8,503 bases of DNA from J054 sp051008735 (GTDB taxonomy: Bacteria > Pseudomonadota > Gammaproteobacteria > Steroidobacterales > GCA-2729495). The stretch is taken from NCBI GenBank assembly GCA_051008735.1, contig JBPCXH010000197.1, forward strand, positions 1 through 8,503, given 5' to 3'. Shown here piece by piece: positions 1-6,344 of the stretch (within the stretch, counting starts at the first letter, position 1; every line of letters starts with the position of its first letter). The translations under genes and the position numbers were made by a program. Under the pieces are notes generated by a model that saw only the letters and a list, made by a program, of their open reading frames with translations, was not told the DNA's origin and made no database searches.

Positions 1-126
1 TCTGTCGCCATGGTCGGTGACGTGGCCAAAAGTAACGTCCCCATGCTGGGCTACACAGTGCCCTACGCCGTTGCCAATACCACCCTGACACTCTGGGGCC
101 TGGTTATTGTGCTGATGGTGACCTGA
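1..126 (+). CDS. C-terminal end of an AspT-family amino-acid antiporter (5' part outside window)
   Basis: Frame 1 is open from the window edge to a TGA at 124-126, giving 41 residues. The segment has a short polar stretch (GDVAKSNVP), then GYTVPYAVANTTLTLWG running into a hydrophobic final helix that ends in VLMVT. The pattern 'P.LGY.VPYA.aN..LT.WG..IV' is, from memory, the last transmembrane segment of the aspartate:alanine exchanger family (AspT, and the YidE/YbjL proteins). AspT exchanges an amino acid for its decarboxylation product across the inner membrane. The gene lies 95 bases upstream of a glutamate decarboxylase on the same strand, with no clear terminator between them, so the likely exchange is glutamate for GABA. 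That substrate is inferred from context. Only the tail is visible, so the family call rests on about 40 residues and the rest of the gene could change it. Confidence 0.6.
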   Translation, partial: SVAMVGDVAKSNVPMLGYTVPYAVANTTLTLWGLVIVLMVT

Positions 127-152
127 CCAGACAATCCAGCCGAGCATTAGAC

Positions 153-181
153 AAGGTCATCCGGATTAATAACAAAGGTCA
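153..181. repeat. Pair of 7-base direct repeats (AAGGTCA) upstream of gadB
   Basis: AAGGTCA occurs at 153-159 and again at 175-181, with starts 22 bases apart, about two helical turns. Both copies lie in the 95-base gap between the antiporter gene and gadB. The spacing would suit a dimeric regulator binding one face of the DNA, but two copies of a 7-mer can occur by chance. I see no good -35/-10 pair around them. This is a weak candidate operator only. Confidence 0.2.
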
Positions 182-221
182 AATGCAAAAATTCCACGAA
201 TAGCCAAAGGGAAAGAAAATA

Positions 222-1586
222 ATGAGCGATCAAGAAAAACATCACAATCCATACGAAGAATTCAACATGGAGATTCCGAGAGATAGCTTTCCCAAGGAAC
301 CCATATCTGCTCGCGCTGCTGAAGCCATTGTTGAATCGGCTATGTGGACGGACGCCAACCCAATGCTCAACCTGTCCAGCTTCGTTACCACGTATATGGA
401 GCCGGAAGTTAAGGAAATAATGAGCAAGCATGTCGGCACGAACTATGTCGACCATGACATGTACCCCAAAACCTATGCCATGGAACAGATCATGGTGAAG
501 TGGCTGCATGACCTTTGGAATGGCCCCAAGGGCATAGAGCCCTATGGAGCCGCCACGGTGGGTAGTTCAGAAGCGTGCATGCTGGCCGGACTGGCTCACA
601 AGTGGAACTGGCGCCAGGCGCGTGAAGCCGCCGGCAAGGATGCCTCCAAACCCAATATGGTCACGGGCGGCAACGTGCAGATCGTGTGGAAAAAATTCAT
701 GCGTTACTTCGACGTTGAGGACCATATTATCCCGCTGAAGCCGGGCAACTACCGTTTGACTGCAGAACATCTCGACGAATACGTGGACGAGAATACCATT
801 TGTGTTGTCGCTATAGCCGGACAAACCTTTACTGGGGAGGACGACGAAATTCAGGAGATCCATGACTGGCTGGACGAATACGAAAAGAAGACCGGTATTT
901 CTATCCCGCTACACATAGACGGCGCATCAGGTGGTTTCGTCAATCCCTTTTTATACCCCGACTATGAATGGGACTTCCGCCTGCCGCGAGTCGCCTCCAT
1001 CAATGCCTCAGGCCACAAGTTCGGCCTGGTGTATCCGGGTATCGGCTGGGTCGTGTTTCGTGAAAAATCCATCTTCAATGAAGGCCTGATCTTCTACGTG
1101 AATTACCTGGGTGGTGAATCCCCCACCGCAACCCTTAATTTCAGCCGAAATGCGGCACAAATCATCGCTCAGTGCTACAAATTCCTCCGCCATGGTCGCG
1201 AGGGTTATACCCAGATCATGCAAATGACCATGGACAATACAGAGCGCCTGCGCGACAAACTGCTCGAAAGTGGCTATTTCACCATCATGAATGAAACCCA
1301 GCGGATACCCGTGGTGGCGCTGACACTTCATGATGACATCAAGAACTTTAACGAATTCGACGTGTCCTTCAAGGTCCGCGAGAAGGGCTGGGTTCTGTCT
1401 GCTTACACCATGCCGCCGAATGCAGAATCAGTGAACTCACTGCGCATCGTGGTACGACCGCATCTGAATCGGACAGTCGTTGACCAATTAGCCGGAGACA
1501 TTATCGCGGCTTGTGACTATCTGAAGGAAAACGGGGGCACTGCCAAACCACCGGTACTGCACAAACACTCCGCAACCAAATGCTAG
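222..1586 (+). CDS. gadB: Glutamate decarboxylase (PLP-dependent, GadA/GadB type)
   Basis: This 454-residue protein catalyses L-glutamate to GABA plus CO2 in the cytoplasm, consuming one proton. It belongs to group II PLP decarboxylases and is close to the 466-residue E. coli enzyme in length. Visible landmarks are TVGSSEACMLAG at about 112-123 (cofactor phosphate region), HIDGASGGF at 231-239 with Asp233 expected to contact the pyridine nitrogen, and SINASGHKFG at 259-268 with Lys266 as the Schiff-base lysine. The N-terminal part has the LNLSSF...YPKT block typical of the GadB oligomer core. The ATG at 222 follows an AAAGGGAAAG ribosome site at 205-214. The tail (residues 443-454) contains His447 and His449; in E. 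coli GadB a C-terminal histidine closes the active site at neutral pH. The gene lies between an antiporter end and a glutaminase gene on the same strand, as expected for a glutamate-dependent acid-resistance or energy-yielding unit. The function is clear; the pH control is inference. Confidence 0.96.
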   Translation: MSDQEKHHNPYEEFNMEIPRDSFPKEPISARAAEAIVESAMWTDANPMLNLSSFVTTYMEPEVKEIMSKHVGTNYVDHDMYPKTYAMEQIMVKWLHDLWNGPKGIEPYGAATVGSSEACMLAGLAHKWNWRQAREAAGKDASKPNMVTGGNVQIVWKKFMRYFDVEDHIIPLKPGNYRLTAEHLDEYVDENTICVVAIAGQTFTGEDDEIQEIHDWLDEYEKKTGISIPLHIDGASGGFVNPFLYPDYEWDFRLPRVASINASGHKFGLVYPGIGWVVFREKSIFNEGLIFYVNYLGGESPTATLNFSRNAAQIIAQCYKFLRHGREGYTQIMQMTMDNTERLRDKLLESGYFTIMNETQRIPVVALTLHDDIKNFNEFDVSFKVREKGWVLSAYTMPPNAESVNSLRIVVRPHLNRTVVDQLAGDIIAACDYLKENGGTAKPPVLHKHSATKC

Positions 1587-1600
1587 ACACAATAATGCTG

Positions 1601-1621
1601 CCCGACAGCCTGGCTATCGGG
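1601..1621 (+). terminator. Hairpin between gadB and the glutaminase gene, weak terminator or attenuator
   Basis: CCCGACAGCC at 1601-1610 and GGCTATCGGG at 1612-1621 are inverted repeats matching at 9 of 10 positions, 15 bases after the gadB stop. In a folded RNA the outer CCCGA/TCGGG arm is solid and the inner part is limited by the very short loop and a C-A mismatch. It is followed by AATATTTTG, a broken T-run. This could be a partial terminator, an RNA-processing site or a 3'-end stabiliser that lets gadB be expressed at a different level from the genes after it. It is not a textbook terminator. Confidence 0.4.
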
Positions 1622-1766
1622 AATATTTTGTCAAGGACTGCGTGAAGGGAGCGGCTGCTGGCCAGGCTTATTTGCGTAATTTGAGACAGCAAGAAATTTT
1701 ACCGTCATTGACAGATGTCGTTACTCGTCTTGGACCTATCGATGAGTCAAACAAGAGGAAAATAAG

Positions 1767-2819
1767 ATGCTCAGCCACGAAAGCAAACTTGGTCAGCTCT
1801 CCACCGCGCTGGTCGGCGCGGCAGCGATGGTGGCGATCACCCTGACAGGCAGTGCCACGGCGGATGCCCGTGACACATCCATGCCTACCTCCGTGCAGCT
1901 ACAGAGCTTAGTTGATCAGGCTCATGACAAATTCAAGGATCTGAAGGACGGCAAAAATGCCGACTACATTCCGATTCTTGCGACAATCCCGTCGGAGCTG
2001 TTCGGTGTTGTCATCGTAACGAACGATGGCAAAGTCTACTCTGCGGGCGACAGCGACTACGCCTTTGCCATCGAGTCAACTTCCAAACCCTTCAACCTGG
2101 CAATGGTGATGCAGGAACAGGGACCGGAAGCGGTGCAGCAGAAAATTGGCGTAGAACCAACGGGCATGCCATTCAATTCCAAGATTGCCCTGGAACTGCT
2201 AAAAGCTCGATCCGTAAATCCACTGGTGAACGCAGGCGCAATCGCCCAGGTCAGCATGGTGGAAGCGAAAGACGAAGACGAACGCTGGGCCAAGGTCCGG
2301 GGCAACATGAGCGATTTTGCCGGGGTGAAAGAGTTGCCCCTGAGTGATGAGACCTTTAAGTCCGAATATGAGACCGCCTGGTCAAATCGGGCTATTGCCA
2401 ACCTGCTCTACAACTATGATCGCCTTTATTCAGACCCCGAAGAAGCCCTGGTCGTTTACACCAAGCAGTGCTCATTGCTGGTCACAACCAAAGAACTGGG
2501 CCTGATGGGCGCGACCTTGTCCAACGGGGGTGTCAATCCGGTCACTGGCAAACGCCTGCTGAACGAAGAATACGTCCCTGAACTGCTGTCCGTAATGCTG
2601 ACGGCCGGTTTCTACGATGAATCCGGTGAATGGTCTTATACCGCCGGCCTGCCCGCTAAAACCGGCGTCGGCGGCGGCATTGTCGCCATCGTACCGGGAC
2701 AAATGGCCATCGCGGCGTTCTCACCCCGACTGAATGAAGCCGGGAACAGCATTCGGGCCACCAAGGCGATCAACTACATTTCCGAGCAACTGAAGCTCAG
2801 CATCTTTGACGGGAGATAA
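1767..2819 (+). CDS. glsA: Serine-dependent glutaminase with signal peptide, predicted periplasmic (YbaS-like)
   Basis: This 350-residue protein hydrolyses L-glutamine to L-glutamate and ammonia and belongs to the beta-lactamase-fold glutaminase family. The active-site pattern is complete when matched by spacing to E. coli YbaS as I recall it: Ser104 and Lys107 (STSK), Asn155 (LVNAGAIA), Glu200, Asn207 (SNRAIA), Tyr231 (YTKQCS), Tyr283, and Val301 in KTGVGGG. Other family blocks are PTGMPFNSKIALEL (131-144) and NGGVNPVTG (253-261). Usual members are about 308-310 residues and cytoplasmic. Here about 40 extra N-terminal residues hold a Lys7, a hydrophobic stretch (about 11-28) and a likely signal-peptidase site SATA|DA after Ala32. 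The ATG at 1767 has AGAGGAA six bases upstream; an internal Met39 that would give a cytoplasmic form has no such site. Its stop is 3 bases before the porin start. The enzyme class is certain; periplasmic location is a strong sequence-based inference. Confidence 0.94.
   Translation: MLSHESKLGQLSTALVGAAAMVAITLTGSATADARDTSMPTSVQLQSLVDQAHDKFKDLKDGKNADYIPILATIPSELFGVVIVTNDGKVYSAGDSDYAFAIESTSKPFNLAMVMQEQGPEAVQQKIGVEPTGMPFNSKIALELLKARSVNPLVNAGAIAQVSMVEAKDEDERWAKVRGNMSDFAGVKELPLSDETFKSEYETAWSNRAIANLLYNYDRLYSDPEEALVVYTKQCSLLVTTKELGLMGATLSNGGVNPVTGKRLLNEEYVPELLSVMLTAGFYDESGEWSYTAGLPAKTGVGGGIVAIVPGQMAIAAFSPRLNEAGNSIRATKAINYISEQLKLSIFDGR
2811..2815 (+). promoter_or_regulatory. Ribosome binding site for the porin inside the end of the glutaminase gene
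   Basis: GGGAG overlaps the last codons of the glutaminase gene (stop TAA at 2817-2819) and sits 7 bases before the ATG at 2823. Ribosomes finishing the glutaminase can re-initiate here, so the two proteins are probably translationally coupled. The site also supports the chosen porin start. Confidence 0.65.
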
Positions 2820-2822
2820 AGA

Positions 2823-4139
2823 ATGATTGGGGGAAAAAACACAGGGCCTGTACAGGCAGGCCCTGCTTTTTCGGGGGCCAGTCTGGCCAGCGCACTGCTG
2901 GCTTCAGCGGCAATACTTTTCAGCCCCATGCAAAGCATGGCGGCCTCTCACGAGAGGACCAGTGGGGATGGCGAAGCCTTTCAGATCGGCGACCTGGCGC
3001 TGAACATCTATGGCTTTGTCATGGCGGATACTATCTATGACTTCAAGCGCGTGGACCCGGACTGGAACGACACGCTGCGTGTTTCCACGATAGCGACCCG
3101 GGGCGACCCGTTTGGCGGCGACGGTGAAGTGGTATTCGGAGTGCGGCAGAGCCGAATCGGTTTCGAAAGTAACTACAACACCAGCAACGGCAACGTGCGG
3201 GCCTTGTTCGAATGGGAACTGTTCGGCACCGGTGGCGACGCCGGACAGACGACACCCCGGCTAAGGCATGCCTGGGTCGAGTGGAAAGACTTTGGTGCTG
3301 GTCAGTACTGGTCGAACTTTATGGATATTTCAGTTTTCCCCAATACCATTGACTACTGGGGTCCGACGGGCATGATCTTTTACCGGAACAAGCAGCTCCG
3401 CTACTCCTTCCCTTTCGAGAGCTCGGAATTGGCGTTCTCTCTTGAAGATCCCGACACCGCTCTGAGCGTGGGCCGCTTTCGCGATGAATGTGCCACACCC
3501 GGTGTCCCGATAGGTAATTGTGAATCCACTATTGGCGAAGTGGTCCAGAAGGATAACGATGTTCCGGATCTCACGGCCCGGTATCGCGATGAGACCGATT
3601 GGGGTCACTGGCAGATAGCCGGCATTGTCCGCAAACTGGGCTTTGAGCGCACGGATAACGGCAATAGCGACTACGAAACGGGCTGGGGCTTCAACGGCAG
3701 CACGGTGATCAACACCTTCGGTCGTGACCAGTTGAAACTGCAGGTCGCCTGGGGTGAAGGCATCGGTAACTACTTCAACGATGGCGGTCTGGATCTGGCG
3801 CCCAGCGACGCAGACCTGACAACCACTGATGCTGAAGCGGTGGAAATTCTTGGCATTGTCGCCTACTACGATCACTACTGGAACGATAAGTGGTCGACGT
3901 CCGTTGGCTGGAGCATGACCGATCTCGATACCGAGGATGGCCAGGCCGACACAGAATTTGAGACGGGCCAGATCGCGTCTCTTAATTTGCTTCACTATCC
4001 CACGGAGCATGTGATGCTTGGCCTGGAGGGCAGCTGGGGTAAACGTGAAGACAAGGATGGCGAAGACGGTGAGGACTACCGGATCCAGTTTTCCATTAAG
4101 GTGGACTGGTCGCTAAGGGACCTTGTGGCGAAGAAATAA
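2823..4139 (+). CDS. DcaP-like outer-membrane porin
   Basis: This 438-residue exported beta-barrel protein has an N-terminal hydrophobic segment (about 17-36) ending in SMA|ASH or MAA|SH, a likely signal-peptidase site near residue 40. The first strand is IYGFVMADTIYDF (62-74). It is followed by RQSRIGFES (108-116), LRHAWVEW (147-154), and GQYWSNFMDISVFPNTIDYWGP (about 160-181, recognisable although long), then FYRNKQLRYSF (186-196). This series matches the DcaP trimeric porin family, whose Acinetobacter member favours negatively charged small molecules such as dicarboxylates. The N-terminal coiled-coil of Acinetobacter DcaP is not seen. Two cysteines, 223 and 233, lie in a predicted loop and might form a disulfide. 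Residues 409-418 are a highly acidic turn. The chain ends in LRDLVAKK rather than an aromatic residue. It is the last gene of the glutamate group, so passage of glutamine, glutamate or GABA is the natural inference; the true substrate is unknown. Confidence 0.87.
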   Translation: MIGGKNTGPVQAGPAFSGASLASALLASAAILFSPMQSMAASHERTSGDGEAFQIGDLALNIYGFVMADTIYDFKRVDPDWNDTLRVSTIATRGDPFGGDGEVVFGVRQSRIGFESNYNTSNGNVRALFEWELFGTGGDAGQTTPRLRHAWVEWKDFGAGQYWSNFMDISVFPNTIDYWGPTGMIFYRNKQLRYSFPFESSELAFSLEDPDTALSVGRFRDECATPGVPIGNCESTIGEVVQKDNDVPDLTARYRDETDWGHWQIAGIVRKLGFERTDNGNSDYETGWGFNGSTVINTFGRDQLKLQVAWGEGIGNYFNDGGLDLAPSDADLTTTDAEAVEILGIVAYYDHYWNDKWSTSVGWSMTDLDTEDGQADTEFETGQIASLNLLHYPTEHVMLGLEGSWGKREDKDGEDGEDYRIQFSIKVDWSLRDLVAKK

Positions 4140-4160
4140 ACCGGGCCCCAAGCCCACACG

Positions 4161-4189
4161 AAAAACCCCGCCTGAGGCGGGGTTTTTTT
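4161..4189. terminator. Strong rho-independent terminator, probably bidirectional
   Basis: CCCCGCC (4166-4172) and GGCGGGG (4176-4182) form a perfect seven-pair GC stem with a TGA loop. The stem is flanked by five A on the left (4161-4165) and seven T on the right (4183-4189), which can lengthen it. It lies 21 bases after the porin stop and 65 bases beyond the gltS stop on the other strand. The T-run serves the plus strand, and the A-run becomes a five-T run for the minus strand, so it can end both converging transcripts. Confidence 0.93.
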
Positions 4190-4254
4190 ATACCTGACTC
4201 ATGCGACCAAGCCATAGCAAGAACACCGTTTTTCGGTTCGTCGACGAGATCCCG

Positions 4255-5493
4255 TTAGCTTCCCCAGCCAGCGACAAAAGAAATAAAGAACTTGATGACA
4301 CTGGCATTCAGTATGTCGATAAAAAATGCCCCAATCAGGGGCACGACCAGGAAGGCTTTAGGCGCCGGACCGTAGCGGGTGGTGATGGCATCCATATTGG
4401 CAATGGCCACCGGCGTCGCCCCCAGACCAAGGCCGGCAAATCCGGATGACATCACCACGGCATCGTAATCACGACCCATGAACCGGAACACCACAAATAC
4501 CGCAAAAAAGGCCATGACCAGAATCTGCAGGAACAGCACCAGCATCACCAGCCCCGCCGCGTTGGCCAACAGCCAGAGCTGCAAACTGATCATGCTCATA
4601 CTGAGAAAGACATTGAGACTCACTTCGGCAAAACCCTCAACCACCCCCTCATGAATAGGCCGGCGCGCCAAATCCATGAAGTTCGTGATGACGATTGCCA
4701 CGCCCATCGAGGTAAGAAAGCCCGGTAACAACACACCTTGGGCAAACAGGTAACGATTCACCACATCGCCGAGGCTCACGCAGACGGAAAGTATTAGCAG
4801 GGTCGTCAGCAAATTGAACAATCGGTCCCTGCCATCGGCCTCGGACCCACCATTGTCAGCATTGGAAGACACGAGCCAGCTCATAAATGACCGGGGACCC
4901 GGTGACTCGATTTCATTCTTTTTCATCAACCAGCGTGCGATGGGGCCACCCAGCAGACCACCAGCGACCAGCCCAAGTGTCGCGAATACCACGCCCAGCA
5001 TACTGGCCTCATCCAGCCCCGCCGCTTCAGCTTCTGCACCCCAGGCGATGGCCGTGCCATGACCACCAGCAAAAGAAATACTGCCGGCCATCAGTCCATA
5101 GCCCGGGTGATAACCACTCAGCGTTGCAACCGCGACGCCCACCAGGTCCTGCACGATAAGAAATACAGCTGATATACCAATGAGCATCAGCAGCGCCTTA
5201 CCACCGCGCAGCAATATACTCACTTTCGCCGACAAGCCAATTGTGCTGAAAAAAACCAGCAACAACAGATCACGGAAGCGCATCTCGAAATCCAGCTGGA
5301 TATTGCCGTAGGTGTATAGCAAGGCAGTACCCAAACTGAACAACAAACCACCCGTGACTGCGGGCGGTATATAGTTATCGCCCAACAACTTTACGTGGCG
5401 ATTCAGAAACATGCCGATAAACAAAACCACGATGCTGATGGACAGTCCGTCCATGGCTTCAATGGTGTAGACACTCACTTCGGCTTCCGGCAT
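4255..5493 (-). CDS. gltS: Sodium/glutamate symporter
   Basis: This 412-residue, almost wholly hydrophobic inner-membrane protein (roughly ten to twelve helices) imports glutamate with sodium ions. E. coli GltS has 401 residues. Both inverted-repeat signature loops of the ESS family are present: SISFAGGHGTAIAWG at 138-152 and GFAGLGLGATPVAIANM at 351-367, followed by RYGPAPKAFLVVPLIGAFFID (about 373-393). A hydrophilic stretch at about 188-224 separates the two halves and is probably the central loop. The start at 5493 leaves 13 residues before the first helix region; an internal Met14 is a possible alternative, as neither has an ideal ribosome site (a GGAG lies somewhat far upstream of the first). 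The gene is 35 bases downstream of the modA-like gene on the same strand, and its end faces the porin gene across a shared terminator. It supplies or scavenges glutamate next to a decarboxylase cluster, but co-regulation is not shown. Confidence 0.95.
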   Translation of the reverse strand: MPEAEVSVYTIEAMDGLSISIVVLFIGMFLNRHVKLLGDNYIPPAVTGGLLFSLGTALLYTYGNIQLDFEMRFRDLLLLVFFSTIGLSAKVSILLRGGKALLMLIGISAVFLIVQDLVGVAVATLSGYHPGYGLMAGSISFAGGHGTAIAWGAEAEAAGLDEASMLGVVFATLGLVAGGLLGGPIARWLMKKNEIESPGPRSFMSWLVSSNADNGGSEADGRDRLFNLLTTLLILSVCVSLGDVVNRYLFAQGVLLPGFLTSMGVAIVITNFMDLARRPIHEGVVEGFAEVSLNVFLSMSMISLQLWLLANAAGLVMLVLFLQILVMAFFAVFVVFRFMGRDYDAVVMSSGFAGLGLGATPVAIANMDAITTRYGPAPKAFLVVPLIGAFFIDILNASVIKFFISFVAGWGS

Positions 5494-5528
5494 CAGACTG
5501 ATCTCAGCTCCGCTGGCACCCCTGTAGC

Positions 5529-6344
5529 TTAACGGCCCGCATCATCAGCCGGAACCTCGAAGCCTCCGGCTTCGATTAACTGACGACCGGACGGCCCGAG
5601 AACGTAATCGACAAAGGCATGCGCGGCCGGGTTCTCCGCCCCCTGTTGTAACAGTATCAGCTCCTGAATAATGGGTGCATGCAGGCTCGCAGGCACCGGC
5701 CAGCTATGGCCGCTGATTGCGCTGCCTGCCGATCGCAGCTGGGAGGTGGCGATCAGTCCAAGGCTGGCATTACCGGATGCGACCAGGGCATACGCCTGGG
5801 CGGCGTTCTCCCCCATCACTATCCGAGCCGAGAGGGGGGCCGTCAGGCCTAGTGCGGCCAAAGTTTGTCGGGCTGCTTCCCCGTAGGGCGCCAGCTGCGG
5901 ATTGGCAATCGCCAGGGATCGAAACCGGCCACTGCGCAGAACACTGGCGGCATCCTCACCGAGGGCATTATCGCGGGGTTGCCACAAACTCAGGCGGCCG
6001 ATGGCATAGACACGCCGCGAACCGGCTACGCCGCGACCGCTGTTTTCCAGCAATAGCGGACGGCGCCGGTCAGCCGCAAGCAGGACATCAAACGGAGCAC
6101 CATTCACAATCTGCGCGTACAGCTTGCCCGTTGAGCCGGTTGCCAGAGTCACCCTGTGCCCGGTGCTTGCCAAAAATTGCGCGGTCAGTTCCCGGGCAAC
6201 CGGAGAAAAATTCGCCGCCACTGCAATCAGGGCCTGCTCCGCGAATACCGGCGGCGACAACAGTAAAATCAGCAGGCAACTTACGTGCCTCGGGCCCCTG
6301 AAGCCTGAACGGCCCCGTCGCCGGCGATAGCAACGGCCTGTCAC
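5529..6344 (-). CDS. modA: ModA-type molybdate periplasmic binding protein, solitary
   Basis: This 271-residue protein belongs to the solute-binding family of molybdate/tungstate ABC importers. The mature protein opens with ALIAVAANFSPVARELTAQF (38-57). It continues with TLATGSTGKLYAQI (66-79), NGAPFDVLLAAD (81-92), the YAIGRLSLW strand (113-121), NPQLAPYGEAARQTL (148-162), GENAAQAYALVASG (178-191) and GGFEVP at the end. These blocks carry the usual oxyanion-site regions. The N-terminus is an arginine-rich n-region, a hydrophobic core (about 21-33) and the cleavage site VFA|EQ, so export by Sec is expected. The start is a GTG at 6344 with a modest AGCAGG upstream; no ATG fits the signal peptide better. 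No modB or modC permease or ATPase gene is in the window; upstream is bioA and downstream gltS, an unusual setting. It may work with a distant ModBC or bind another oxyanion. The family is certain, the ligand likely but not proven. Confidence 0.9.
   Translation of the reverse strand: MTGRCYRRRRGRSGFRGPRHVSCLLILLLSPPVFAEQALIAVAANFSPVARELTAQFLASTGHRVTLATGSTGKLYAQIVNGAPFDVLLAADRRRPLLLENSGRGVAGSRRVYAIGRLSLWQPRDNALGEDAASVLRSGRFRSLAIANPQLAPYGEAARQTLAALGLTAPLSARIVMGENAAQAYALVASGNASLGLIATSQLRSAGSAISGHSWPVPASLHAPIIQELILLQQGAENPAAHAFVDYVLGPSGRQLIEAGGFEVPADDAGR

Noticed and set aside
1708..1713. Perfect TTGACA -35 box before the glutaminase gene
   Set aside because: At 16-18 base spacing there is no acceptable -10 (TGGACC region); the nearest TAT-containing hexamer is about 23 bases away.
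1642..1845. GTG-started 67-codon frame in the gadB-glutaminase gap
   Set aside because: It runs into the glutaminase signal-peptide coding region in another frame, and the glutaminase start with its AGAGGAA site is far better.
3330..4010. Long open frame of 226 codons on the minus strand within the porin gene
   Set aside because: It lies wholly antisense to a porin with clear family motifs, its product has no recognisable motif, and it has no supporting ribosome site.
5717..6301. 194-codon plus-strand frame opposite the modA-like gene
   Set aside because: The product is low-complexity Arg/Pro/Gly-rich, typical of the antisense of a GC-rich gene; modA on the other strand is well supported.
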